NCBI GenBank assembly: GCA_002393735.1
Contig: DGTK01000007.1
Span: 62,001-126,000 of the forward strand
Source of the DNA: Lachnospiraceae bacterium UBA4338
Lineage (GTDB): Bacteria > Bacillota > Clostridia > Lachnospirales > Lachnospiraceae
Direction: 5' to 3'
DNA length: 64,000 nucleotides
Below, piece after piece: positions 7,919 through 16,462 of the stretch (its first letter is position 1; each line of letters begins with the position of its first letter). The notes under the pieces were generated by a model that made no database searches, had not been told where the DNA came from, and was given only the letters and a program-made list of their open reading frames with translations. The translations under genes and the position numbers were made by a program.

Positions 7919-8755
7919 TTATTTTTTAATTATTATCTCACCCTTTGCATTCTCATCATCCATAATGATTTCCTTAACGCCGGGAACATATATTTTTCCG
8001 CTCTTTGGATTCTTAATACTGATAACCTCATTAAGAATCGTAGCATCCACCTCTGATTTTTCAAAAGACAAATCCGCATCAATCATCTGGCAGTTAATCA
8101 TTTTAAGATTTTTGCAGTAACACAGCGGCTGCGTACCTATAATTGTACAGTTCTCAAAAGTCAGATTCTCAGAATACCAGGCCAGATATTCTCCCTTAAC
8201 AATACTGTCCTTAATGAGAATATTCTTTCCATGCCAGAAAGCATCCTTGGTATCAAAATTACAATTGGTAAAAATACAGTCCGAAATATACTGAAATGAA
8301 TATTTACCCTTAAGCTTAACATTATCAAAGTTAAGATGGTCTGAACGCATCATAAAATACTCGGCTTCAGCCAGGGAGTCGGACATTTTAAAATTAGATA
8401 CCGACCAGCCAAACTCCGGAGATATAATGTCGCTGTTTACAATCTCGATATCCTTACACTCTCTAAGCGCCTTAATACCATGAAGTTTGGTATCCGAAAT
8501 ATAAATATTTTCTGAATACCATAATGCAGCCCTGCATTTGTCTGTCATTTCGGTATTAGTGATTCTAAGATTAGTGTCATGCCAAAATGGATATCTTAAA
8601 TTACAATAACATCCATCCACTTCAATATTCTTACTTTCCTTAAGAGCGCTCTCACCGTCTGCCGGACCGTCAAACTTACAGTTTATTACCTGCACCCCGT
8701 CAGAGCCGTATAAAGCCCTTTCTTCATCATATGTCTTATCAATATACTTTATCAT
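7919..8755 (-). CDS. DUF3737 family right-handed beta-helix protein
   Basis: A 278-residue protein built of repeated strands with asparagine and cysteine ladders (NCKF, NCNF, NCTI, NCQM), typical of a parallel beta-helix. The family hallmark GPADGESALKES and the RYPFWHDT segment match DUF3737, whose function is unknown although the fold resembles pectate lyases. No signal peptide, so it probably acts in the cytoplasm. The ATG chosen lies 4 bases after the stop of the methyltransferase gene and uses a GAGGAAG site inside that gene's end; a longer form starting within the upstream gene is unlikely. Cotranscribed with the rRNA methyltransferase. Confidence 0.85.
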   Translation of the reverse strand: MIKYIDKTYDEERALYGSDGVQVINCKFDGPADGESALKESKNIEVDGCYCNLRYPFWHDTNLRITNTEMTDKCRAALWYSENIYISDTKLHGIKALRECKDIEIVNSDIISPEFGWSVSNFKMSDSLAEAEYFMMRSDHLNFDNVKLKGKYSFQYISDCIFTNCNFDTKDAFWHGKNILIKDSIVKGEYLAWYSENLTFENCTIIGTQPLCYCKNLKMINCQMIDADLSFEKSEVDATILNEVISIKNPKSGKIYVPGVKEIIMDDENAKGEIIIKK

Positions 8756-8759
8756 TATA

Positions 8760-9974
8760 TCATTCTTCCTCACATACCTGGAATATATAAAATTTAAGAT
8801 AATAACTCTCATCTGCAGACCAGAGAATCGGATGATCAGCAGACTGAGTCCTGAATTCCACCTGTCTAAGTCTCTTATGAGCAGACCTTGCAGACTGCGC
8901 TATAACGCTCATAAAAGTATCATTATCCATAAAATGCGAACATGAACATGTGGCCAGATATCCACCGTTTCTTACAAGTTTCATACCGCACACATTGATT
9001 TCCCTGTATCCTTTTGCAGCCTTCTTAATGGTATCTCTTGACTTGGTAAAAGCCGGTGGGTCAAGTATTACCACATCATACTTAGCCCCTTCTTCCACCT
9101 TCTTTGGAAGCCACTCAAGTACGTCAGCCACCTCAAAATGAACCCTGTCAGAAAGACCATTTAATTCTGCGTTCTTTCTTGCCTCTTCTATGGCAAGCTC
9201 CGACGCATCAAGACCTAATACCTTTCTCGCTCCTGCAAGCCCTGTATTAAGGGCAAAAGAGCCTGTATGGGTAAAACAGTCAAGTACGGACGGTTTGTCC
9301 ATTCTAGATACCAGATTCTGCATTGCAAGGCGGTTATATTTCTGATCTAGAAAGAAGCCTGTTTTCTGACCATTCTCCACATCCACATAATACTTAACAT
9401 TATTCTCTGTTATTATAACTTCTGTATCAAACTTTGGACCAATAAATCCCTTATATCTCTCAAGTCCCTCTTTAAGTCTTACTTTGGCATCTGAACGCTC
9501 ATAGACACCTCTTATCATGATGCCGTCAGTTGACATAATATCTTTAAGAGCATCTATAATAACATTCTTCCATTTATCAATACCTAAGGTTAAGGATTCA
9601 ACAACCAGCACATCTTCATACTTATCTACCACAATCCCCGGCAGAAAATCCGCCTCACCAAAAATAACCCTGCAGGATGATATATCCACGTTATCCTTAC
9701 GATACTGCCATGCTCTTTTAACTCTTTCCTTAAAGAAAGCCTCGTCAATCACAGCATCAATATTTCTTGAAAGCATACGGACGGTGATTTTGGACTTTCT
9801 GTTAATATAACCCTGTCCCATTGGATATTCATCAAAGTCATAAACTTTAACAATATCTCCATCTTTTATATCATCAGCCATCCTGGCAATCTCATTATCA
9901 AATATCCAGGCTCCGCCCGCCTTAATGGTCCTGCCTTCGCCTTTCTTAAGTTGTATATATTTTGAATCTGTCAT
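8760..9974 (-). CDS. Class I SAM-dependent rRNA methyltransferase, RlmI-like
   Basis: Predicted 23S rRNA (cytosine-C5)-methyltransferase. The 404-residue protein has an N-terminal PUA-like RNA-binding domain (about 1-80), an intermediate region (80-190) and a Rossmann methyltransferase domain. The SAM loop is around VLDCFTHTGSFAL, the NPPY-equivalent is ILDPPAFTKS, and the catalytic cysteine lies in TCSCSHF. The family QKTGFFLDQ motif is present. First gene of a small unit with DUF3737 and the MIF-like gene; a TATAAT box lies about 27 bases upstream in a palindrome shared with the divergent GNAT gene. Exact target base not provable here. Confidence 0.9.
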   Translation of the reverse strand: MTDSKYIQLKKGEGRTIKAGGAWIFDNEIARMADDIKDGDIVKVYDFDEYPMGQGYINRKSKITVRMLSRNIDAVIDEAFFKERVKRAWQYRKDNVDISSCRVIFGEADFLPGIVVDKYEDVLVVESLTLGIDKWKNVIIDALKDIMSTDGIMIRGVYERSDAKVRLKEGLERYKGFIGPKFDTEVIITENNVKYYVDVENGQKTGFFLDQKYNRLAMQNLVSRMDKPSVLDCFTHTGSFALNTGLAGARKVLGLDASELAIEEARKNAELNGLSDRVHFEVADVLEWLPKKVEEGAKYDVVILDPPAFTKSRDTIKKAAKGYREINVCGMKLVRNGGYLATCSCSHFMDNDTFMSVIAQSARSAHKRLRQVEFRTQSADHPILWSADESYYLKFYIFQVCEEE

Positions 9975-10000
9975 TATCTCTCCTTAACATCAACGTTACT

Positions 10001-10031
10001 ATTATAACATAGATTCCACTTATGTTATAAT
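10001..10031. promoter_or_regulatory. Divergent promoter pair inside an 11-bp-arm palindrome
   Basis: ATTATAACATA, nine bases, TATGTTATAAT. Read outward, each arm ends in TATAAT: minus strand at 10001-10006 toward the rRNA methyltransferase and plus strand at 10026-10031 toward the GNAT gene. Neither has a convincing TTGACA at 17 bases. A dimeric regulator bound here could control both genes. Confidence 0.55.
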
Positions 10032-10072
10032 TATAAAAGTTAATATTTAATAAAAATTTCAAGGAGTTCAAA

Positions 10073-10522
10073 ATGGAAATAGTTAGAATGAATAAAGATC
10101 ACTACGACGAGGTTCTTGGCATGATGAGAGTCTTCTACGACTCCCCTGCTGTTTTACATACCTCCTCATACAAGGTTCTAAAGAATGATATAGATGCTTG
10201 CATAGGCGATAATCCTTACCTTGATGGCTATGTCTTCACGGTGGAAACACAGATTGCAGGCTATGCCATGGTTTCCAAGAGTTTCACCACTGAATACGGT
10301 GGCCTCTGTGGTTGGATTGAGGACTTATATATTAAACCCGAATACAGAAGACGTGGCATAGCAAAGGAATTTTTTACCACTCTCCCATCCCTCTACCCTG
10401 ACATCGTCAGATTCAAACTCGAAGTGGAACCGGAAAACGAAAGGGCTATAGCCACCTACGAAAACTGCGGCTACAGCCTCTTGCACTACAATATTATGGA
10501 AATGGTTATGATTGAGGATTAA
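10073..10522 (+). CDS. GNAT family N-acetyltransferase
   Basis: A 149-residue acetyl-CoA-dependent N-acyltransferase. The acetyl-CoA loop (motif A) is RRRGIAKEFF (about residues 97-106), preceded by the strand WIEDLYIKPEY. Motif B (NERAIATYENCGYS) follows. Ribosome site AAGGAGTTCAAA. The acceptor could be a small amine, an antibiotic or a protein N-terminus; nothing in the sequence decides. It is divergent from the rRNA methyltransferase and shares its control region. One of only two clear plus-strand genes in the window. Confidence 0.9.
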   Translation: MEIVRMNKDHYDEVLGMMRVFYDSPAVLHTSSYKVLKNDIDACIGDNPYLDGYVFTVETQIAGYAMVSKSFTTEYGGLCGWIEDLYIKPEYRRRGIAKEFFTTLPSLYPDIVRFKLEVEPENERAIATYENCGYSLLHYNIMEMVMIED

Positions 10523-10615
10523 TAAAGGCATCTTTCCGGCACCAAGCATTTATATCTTAGAATGGAACCATTATAATCGGCTAATTCTAAAGAAGCTATG
10601 TCGATATTCAGATGT

Positions 10616-11044
10616 TTAAGAGTCGCACTTATGTTCATTAAATTTCCTATTACTAATACTATTAAATCTTATTTCATCAACCATATCATCAACTAAAAAA
10701 CTACAAAAATCGAGAAAAATACCAGGTTTTCTCCTGGTATGATAATATACTGGAGCTTTAGTCACATACGATGCATTATTAAATTCAAATTCAATCATAT
10801 ACTGGATATCATCATTCACTTTAACATTAAAATCAATGTTATTATCGATAGATTTGTACGTTTTAGTAGTATCAATCAGATACCCATCCTTAATCATAAT
10901 TGTTTCAATCAAATTATATACATAATCAGGAGGAGTCCTAAATCCTTGCTCCCAGTTACGAATATTTGCTACCGGAATATTAAGATACTCCGCAAATGCA
11001 GATTGTGTCATTTTTGTAATTTTTCTTAAGTTTTTTATGTTCAT
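10616..11044 (-). CDS. XRE-family helix-turn-helix regulator
   Basis: A 142-residue protein. The N-terminal HTH (MTQSAFAEYLNI, then PVANIRNWEQGFRTPP) resembles HigA/NadS-type antitoxin regulators. The C-terminal 80 residues, with the HTRRKPGIFLDFCSF segment, are not recognised. The start is taken as the ATG at 11044; an upstream in-frame ATG would overlap the promoter -10 box. Transcription is predicted to begin at or next to this ATG, so the message would lack a ribosome site. A palindrome between -35 and -10 suggests autorepression. No toxin partner gene is evident beside it. Confidence 0.75.
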   Translation of the reverse strand: MNIKNLRKITKMTQSAFAEYLNIPVANIRNWEQGFRTPPDYVYNLIETIMIKDGYLIDTTKTYKSIDNNIDFNVKVNDDIQYMIEFEFNNASYVTKAPVYYHTRRKPGIFLDFCSFLVDDMVDEIRFNSISNRKFNEHKCDS

Positions 11045-11050
11045 ATCATT

Positions 11051-11078
11051 ATTATACATCAATGATGTAGCAAGTCAA
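11051..11078 (-). promoter_or_regulatory. XRE gene promoter with operator palindrome
   Basis: Minus strand TTGACT (11073-11078), 16 bases, TATAAT (11051-11056). Between and overlapping them is TACATCA-N-TGATGTA (11055-11069), placed for self-repression. The -10 box ends seven bases before the ATG at 11044, which suggests a leaderless transcript. Confidence 0.75.
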
Positions 11079-11220
11079 CATTTTATCAAATAATACCTTT
11101 ATAAAACAGAGTCTCTGAAAGCAATCAGGTTTGTAAACTTATCAGTCCCTAAAGTCATACCCTAAAAAAGTTTGGCAAACCCTAAAGAACTTTGATTATC
11201 CCTTTGATTATCCGATTATC

Positions 11221-11252
11221 CTAAAAAATCCGTTGGCCGAAGCCAACGGATT
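11221..11252 (-). terminator. Terminator of the minor pilin operon
   Basis: AATCCGTTGGC / GCCAACGGATT, an 11-bp perfect stem with a TTCG tetraloop on the minus strand, followed by TTTTTAG. It lies 24 bases past the last minor pilin gene. The rest of the 11063-11276 gap has short AT-rich direct repeats (GATTATCC twice, CCTAAA) and no gene. Confidence 0.92.
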
Positions 11253-11276
11253 CTTTGTTAATTGCATAACACTTAA

Positions 11277-12665
11277 TTAAAATACATTACCAGCAAAACG
11301 GAACAAATAGTCAACATCAAATGTCTTAACTGATGCGCCCGTGTTTGGATCAAGAGTTATAGTAACTTTCATATCTCCACCAGTCTGATATAACGGGAAG
11401 TTATAATTTATTATTACTGGCCAATAGGAAAACTTTGGAAAATCATTACCATTTACATCCGAAATAACAATACCATTTGCTTGATAATCTGGGGCAGCAC
11501 CCATACTTATTTTAACGCCATTTGACATATAGAAAAAGTTTTGCCCAATAGTTGAAATTCCAGTCTGATGTGCCAAATTAATTTCATTAGAATCCGATGC
11601 ACCACTATCAGATAACTCGATTTTTACTTTACAGATACATTTTCCACTAACTGGATCTACAGCTTTATTAATATTAATTCCTTTAAAACCAATATATGTT
11701 TGATAACCTTGACCGTTAACATCACCAAATTCAGGAGCTCTATGAACATAAATATTATCTCCTGTTGTTGGCATATCAAGCGAAACAGGAACAAACTTGA
11801 ACTTAATCTGATGTTCGTGATCATCATAGTCTCTATAAGTTAAAATACAATCACCTGAAGACTGTGAATTAAAATTATAAGGATCACTAATCTTAACCAT
11901 AAGACAATTGTTCTCAACAGCAGTTTGGAAGTAATTTGTAAAATTAGTATTTCCACTGAATGATTTTGATGGATCAGCTTTTTGCCAAATGGTCAAATTA
12001 TACGGATCAAATCTATTAATCTCTATTTCTGCAATAGAATCATCGTCATCATCATCGTCATCACTTAATGATGTTTTAATTGATATATTAGGATTCTCTA
12101 ATAAATTTCTCATATAAATTTCTTTAGATGCCTCATACTCATAGCCGTTATTATCCATACCAACTGCTACGCTTATTTTGTTATCTCCTGCAGTAGATGG
12201 AGCATCAGCACCTGTAACCTTAAAACTTGTCACATATTCAGCAAGAATTTGATCGTTAATAACTGTTCCATCTTTTTTTGTAACATTCATAATAATATTG
12301 CCCGGTAAATATTGTACAGTTCCTTCTGGAGCATCTGGATCTAAAGCTCCATGGGCAAAATAAATCTCTACATCTGATTCTTCTTCGTCTTTAAATGAAA
12401 TTTTCCTTACAAATTCATCAGAATCATCCGTACTTTCATCATCATCAGAAGAAGTCCATACCGGAGCACTTGTAGCATCAACAACCAATTCTTCTATCAA
12501 ATTGACCGCTAACTGTGCCTCTTCTTGTACTCTAACTTCCTGAACACCATTTCTGTAAAACTGAGATGTTGATCTCAAAATTCCAGCAATACCGAGCATA
12601 ACAATACTTAATACAAATATAGCAAGAAGAAGCTCCGTTAATGAATATCCTTTATTATTATTCAT
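11277..12665 (-). CDS. Type IV minor pilin, PilW-like
   Basis: A 462-residue prepilin: short basic leader ending in MNNNKG, cleavage before YSLTE with Glu5 present, then a hydrophobic helix (to about 29) that packs into the pilus. The globular part is large for a minor pilin. It contains two Asp-rich stretches, SSDDDESTDDSDE (about 71-83) and a run of eight Asp (about 201-208). Minor pilins of this kind form the tip complex that primes assembly. Ribosome site GGAGGGACAT. Last gene of the minor pilin unit, 9 bases after the GspH-like gene. PilW assignment rests on size, order and the leader. Confidence 0.8.
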   Translation of the reverse strand: MNNNKGYSLTELLLAIFVLSIVMLGIAGILRSTSQFYRNGVQEVRVQEEAQLAVNLIEELVVDATSAPVWTSSDDDESTDDSDEFVRKISFKDEEESDVEIYFAHGALDPDAPEGTVQYLPGNIIMNVTKKDGTVINDQILAEYVTSFKVTGADAPSTAGDNKISVAVGMDNNGYEYEASKEIYMRNLLENPNISIKTSLSDDDDDDDDSIAEIEINRFDPYNLTIWQKADPSKSFSGNTNFTNYFQTAVENNCLMVKISDPYNFNSQSSGDCILTYRDYDDHEHQIKFKFVPVSLDMPTTGDNIYVHRAPEFGDVNGQGYQTYIGFKGININKAVDPVSGKCICKVKIELSDSGASDSNEINLAHQTGISTIGQNFFYMSNGVKISMGAAPDYQANGIVISDVNGNDFPKFSYWPVIINYNFPLYQTGGDMKVTITLDPNTGASVKTFDVDYLFRFAGNVF

Positions 12666-12674
12666 ATGTCCCTC

Positions 12675-13175
12675 CTATTGTATAACCTTACATTTACCAG
12701 TAGACTTATATAACTGTAATATACTATCTTTTTTACCATTACTAAATATAAATTCTTCATAAGGACACTCCTTAAAGTTACCCGAAGAAGGATTATACTT
12801 ATATGTAACAACTACTCCGTCACTCAAATCACTATGAGTAGTATTTCTAACAGTTGTAATATATACAGGATACTGGGTTAACTTATTCCATTCAGGAGCA
12901 GGGACTGTAACATCATCTGGAGCATATTTTCCTATATAATAGTAAACCGTTCCATTCTCTTGCATCAAATTAAGAGCACCAGCCTCTGACCCTTTACTCA
13001 ATGAAGTAATCCTAGCTGTATTAAAGACAGACTCCATCTTTGCTGCAGCCTTTGAAACATTATTTCTAGTTACTAAACCATAAGATAAACCTATCATCGC
13101 AACCATAAGAGCCATAATTGCTAAAACCAAGATTAATTCAACATAGGAAAAACCTTTATCATTTTTTATATTCAT
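12675..13175 (-). CDS. Type IV minor pilin, FimT/GspH-like
   Basis: 166 residues with leader MNIKNDKG, cleavage before FSYVE and the hydrophobic assembly helix ELILVLAIMALMVAMIGLSY. The rest has the pattern of GspH/FimT pseudopilins (short helical spine, then beta-rich head with little similarity). Predicted to be processed by the prepilin peptidase in this window and to join the initiating tip complex. It lies between the PilX-like and PilW-like genes, the order common to minor pilin clusters. Confidence 0.82.
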   Translation of the reverse strand: MNIKNDKGFSYVELILVLAIMALMVAMIGLSYGLVTRNNVSKAAAKMESVFNTARITSLSKGSEAGALNLMQENGTVYYYIGKYAPDDVTVPAPEWNKLTQYPVYITTVRNTTHSDLSDGVVVTYKYNPSSGNFKECPYEEFIFSNGKKDSILQLYKSTGKCKVIQ

Positions 13176-13190
13176 ATCTTTCTCCTATTC

Positions 13191-14870
13191 TTAATCTTCA
13201 GAATCCTTTACCCAATTTTCCATTTTAACAGATGAAATAATTGAAGGTATTCCACCGGAATTATTAACCGATAAGCCGAGTAATTTATCAACAACATCAT
13301 CCGGATCATTTACAAAGAAGTCTCCTGCTGACATTTGATAGTTACCGCCTAATGTTTCCACTGTCATCCTATGAATAGCATCTCTAAAAAGAGGATTAGT
13401 AGTATCTGTACTCTTAATGCTAACTATCTTAAATGCTTCTGGACCCATTTTACTCAAAACAATACCATGTTGAGTTGAATTTATTTTTATTGGATATTGA
13501 GAAATAATAGTGGCATTAACTTGACTACCATCAATAACCATACCATCTTTACACATAAAATTAAGTCTATTATTACAATTATTTATATTAACTGTACCAC
13601 CAGTTGAAAATGACCAATCTCTCCATCCTACTGTTTTACCATTATAATTTACAAGAGTAGATGCATTATCACCAGTATCAGTTTTAACGTCGTAATAGTG
13701 AACACCATTTGGCGCACCTTCTGCCTTAATTATGTGATTGACTACACCATCATTAGTACTATCACCATCATTAAATTCTAACAATGAACAAAAAGAATCA
13801 AAATTAGCTCTTGAAACAACCTGAATCTTTGTATCAAGATCACTAGGATATACATGATCAGCCAATACACCATTAAGTGCATATATACCTGTTGCGGCAG
13901 GTCTACCATAATCAGATAATGCTTCATCAACCATATATAAATTTCCGCTGCATACTAAAGCAGAATCACCATCTAAATATATATCTCCATATACAGTAAG
14001 GTTAGAGCCTTTAGATACAGTTAAAACAGATTTCTCTGTCAAATGAATATCTCCATAAACAACACAATATTGTCCAACAACATTAAACTTTGCTGTTCCA
14101 TCAAGTTTAAGAGCTGGACCACCAGACCCATTATATATACCAGGGGCACTTCTAGCATTTTCACCTGTTCCATAAATATATGTACTACTAATATAGCAAT
14201 TGCCATACATAGTTAATGAAGGAAAGTGAGTATCATTATCGCAGCTAAGGGCTCCGTCTGCCAGCATAGAGAACTCACCCACTCCACCCTTATCAGATAC
14301 AGTCGATTCTTTTGTAACATAATAAACTAAGTCAGTTTTAATATTGTTATTTAATCCATCAGGAGTTTCTTGTGTAATCGTAATACCCTTCAAAGTATAT
14401 GTTGTTGTATTACCTGAAGTGGCTTTTTCAACATGTCCATCTCCACTAATAAAAATTTTGTCAAACAAAGCAGGATCATCATCATAACAATAATCTTTAT
14501 AAAGCCCCGCTGAACTTCCATACTTAGCAACATCTTCTGCTGTTTCAGGAGCTGTTACGCTTCCAGGATATTTTAAAGATAATAATTTTTTACAATCATA
14601 ATCAGTACCATTTAAAGCTTTATCAGCTATAGTTAACTCAGGATTTGTTGACCTAGCAATCTCATCCTGTAACTTTACCGTTACACCTTGTAAGTAACCT
14701 TCAGTCTCATAAAAGTTTGACTTAGACTCAACACTCATGGCTTTCATAGTGAAGTTCATATATGCCATATACAACAAAGCGCTAGCAACAATAGTAATAA
14801 AAGTAACAGCTATCATAACTGAAATAAGCGCTGCACCTCTATTATTATTATACTTTTCTTTTCTTTTCAT
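13191..14870 (-). CDS. Large PilX-like minor pilin with beta-helix region
   Basis: 559 residues. The leader ends NNNRG and the mature N-terminus reads AALISVMIAVTFITIV, like PilX proteins, with no Glu at mature position 5. A long helix (to about 75) follows. A middle segment (about 205-320) contains short repeated strands such as VVYGDIHLTEKS, TVYGDIYLDGDS and CSGNLYM, the pattern of a small parallel beta-helix or bactofilin-like sheet. The tail is not recognised. Lacking Glu5, it would sit at the pilus tip, since Glu5 is needed to pair with the next subunit below. The size and beta-helix suggest an adhesive tip, which is an inference. Located between the PilV-like and GspH-like genes. Confidence 0.75.
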   Translation of the reverse strand: MKRKEKYNNNRGAALISVMIAVTFITIVASALLYMAYMNFTMKAMSVESKSNFYETEGYLQGVTVKLQDEIARSTNPELTIADKALNGTDYDCKKLLSLKYPGSVTAPETAEDVAKYGSSAGLYKDYCYDDDPALFDKIFISGDGHVEKATSGNTTTYTLKGITITQETPDGLNNNIKTDLVYYVTKESTVSDKGGVGEFSMLADGALSCDNDTHFPSLTMYGNCYISSTYIYGTGENARSAPGIYNGSGGPALKLDGTAKFNVVGQYCVVYGDIHLTEKSVLTVSKGSNLTVYGDIYLDGDSALVCSGNLYMVDEALSDYGRPAATGIYALNGVLADHVYPSDLDTKIQVVSRANFDSFCSLLEFNDGDSTNDGVVNHIIKAEGAPNGVHYYDVKTDTGDNASTLVNYNGKTVGWRDWSFSTGGTVNINNCNNRLNFMCKDGMVIDGSQVNATIISQYPIKINSTQHGIVLSKMGPEAFKIVSIKSTDTTNPLFRDAIHRMTVETLGGNYQMSAGDFFVNDPDDVVDKLLGLSVNNSGGIPSIISSVKMENWVKDSED

Positions 14871-14902
14871 ATTTTACCTCCATATTCAGAGTAACAAACG
14901 AC

Positions 14903-15553
14903 TTAATACTTATTAGAAATTTCTGTACTAAGCGTAACTAATTCATTTCTATAATGATATAAAGGAACTGCTGTACCATCATCTTTAGTAAACTCACCTT
15001 GATCAAAAACTACAACAGATATACTGTATGTGTAATAATCTTCAGAACCAGAATTATTACTATTATAAAAAATTAATGCGTCATACTTCTTGCCATCATA
15101 ATCAATATTTGGAAGAGCTATAACATTATATCCAGCAAATTTAGGATTAGATGCAGGAGCTTGATGTGTACAAATATAGACTGTTTTGTCCGCACCAGCC
15201 TCATCTCTAACACGAGTAAAAAATTCCGCTTGAGCCAATGGAATTACCTTTCCTGTAGTATCATATGGAACCGATTTAAGTCTTTCTCTTGAAGTGTCAG
15301 GATCAGTTAAAAAAGTTTTACTAAATCCTCCATCATTTTCATAAGTCATAGCAGATATTTCTTCTACAATAAGCTGAGCCACATCAGTAGCTTCCATTAT
15401 TTTTCTAGCTCTGGCAGAAGTATTAGCTGTAACAATAAACCCACGTAATATTGGAGCACTAACAAGTGATAAAATAACAATGGCAAGCAATACTTCAATT
15501 AACGTAAAACCTTTGTTATTTTTATTATTGGGTTTTTCTTTTTTCACCTTCAT
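14903..15553 (-). CDS. Type IV minor pilin, PilV/GspI-like
   Basis: 216 residues with a long basic leader (MKVKKEKPNNKNNKG), cleavage before FTLIE with Glu5, and a hydrophobic helix VLLAIVILSLVSAPILRGF. The head domain is not recognised beyond a general PilV/GspI shape. The ATG used follows GGAGGAAAGGA. First gene of the minor pilin unit, after a 189-base gap from PilO that holds a hairpin and a possible TATAAT box. Confidence 0.8.
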   Translation of the reverse strand: MKVKKEKPNNKNNKGFTLIEVLLAIVILSLVSAPILRGFIVTANTSARARKIMEATDVAQLIVEEISAMTYENDGGFSKTFLTDPDTSRERLKSVPYDTTGKVIPLAQAEFFTRVRDEAGADKTVYICTHQAPASNPKFAGYNVIALPNIDYDGKKYDALIFYNSNNSGSEDYYTYSISVVVFDQGEFTKDDGTAVPLYHYRNELVTLSTEISNKY

Positions 15554-15703
15554 TCCTTTCCTCCCCATTCAATAATGTTTGAAATCTTATCAAAAAAAAC
15601 AATCAGTCATTATAGTATCCATTGATAATAATTACCATAAAGTGGCATCTTTGATACTTCCAAATCAATTCTTTTCTTTGATAAATGCTCAATATAACTT
15701 TAT

Positions 15704-15727
15704 CCTGCGACGCACAAGCGCCGCAGG
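15704..15727 (-). terminator. Hairpin between PilO and minor pilin genes
   Basis: CCTGCGGCGC, TTGT, GCGTCGCAGG on the minus strand: ten paired positions including one G-U, GC-rich, lying 15 bases after the pilO stop. No T-run follows (ATAAAGTT), so it is more likely a 3'-end stabiliser or processing point than a full terminator. Further along is a TATAAT at about 15620 that could drive the minor pilins. Confidence 0.5.
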
Positions 15728-15742
15728 AGTAGTTATTAATAA

Positions 15743-16462
15743 TTAATTATCTTCCTCTTCTTCATCCTCATTTGATTCTTCTACTGGTGCAACTTCCTCT
15801 TCTTCACCTTCAACGAAGTTTCCGAATACATCAACCACACCGTGTTCAACTGCAGGAATCTTAGCAGGAGCAAGTTCTTTTCCCGTACCAAGAACAGCAT
15901 ACTGATTAACTACAAAAGTACCTTCAAGCAAACCAGTTTCTTTTTTATCCATTGAAATTGCTGATACAACCATTCTCTCTTCGTAATTATTGAAGTACGC
16001 AAGCATAGACTTCATTTCTTCATAAGTAGATGTGAAATTAATTGTATTAGTCTGAGCTAAAGCAGTCAAAGCTTCATGTTCTTCACCATTTTGATCAACA
16101 TATGCATCCGCTACAGGAATACTTGCAACATCACCAAATGAAATAACTAACATAGACAATGGATTGGTAAGTTCCAAATTTCTTAAGAATACGATTGTAT
16201 TTTCCTGTTTAATGCCACCAGGGTAATTAGCAATCAGTTCATCTCTGGCACTATTAAGCACCTCTATACTCTTAAGATAATAATCTCTATTCTGATCAAG
16301 AGCCTGTAAATAAGCTTGTCTTTCAGACAAAGTCTGAATCTCAGCAGTCAAACCATCTATTTTCTCATTGGTAGGCTTAATAAAGAAAACATAAGGTAAA
16401 ACAACAATTGCAACTATAAGTAATAACAGAAGGATTTTCACGTCTCTATCTTTAATTTTCAT
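15743..16462 (-). CDS. pilO: Type IV pilus alignment protein PilO-like
   Basis: 239 residues: short cytoplasmic tail, one transmembrane helix (about 9-28), a coiled coil (KIDGLTAEIQTLSERQAYLQ) and an extracytoplasmic alpha/beta domain. This is the plan of PilO, which pairs with PilN to connect the cytoplasmic PilM ring to the envelope part. The C-terminal 35 residues are extremely acidic. It overlaps the PilM-PilN gene by one base (TAATG), so translation is coupled. Sequence similarity to Gram-negative PilO is low; order and topology carry the call. Confidence 0.8.
   Translation of the reverse strand: MKIKDRDVKILLLLLIVAIVVLPYVFFIKPTNEKIDGLTAEIQTLSERQAYLQALDQNRDYYLKSIEVLNSARDELIANYPGGIKQENTIVFLRNLELTNPLSMLVISFGDVASIPVADAYVDQNGEEHEALTALAQTNTINFTSTYEEMKSMLAYFNNYEERMVVSAISMDKKETGLLEGTFVVNQYAVLGTGKELAPAKIPAVEHGVVDVFGNFVEGEEEEVAPVEESNEDEEEEDN

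Noticed and set aside
15569..15742. c-di-GMP riboswitch upstream of the minor pilins
   Set aside because: Searched by eye for the conserved GEMM-I sequence blocks in the pilus gaps (15569-15742, 27712-27960, 30923-31059); none was seen.
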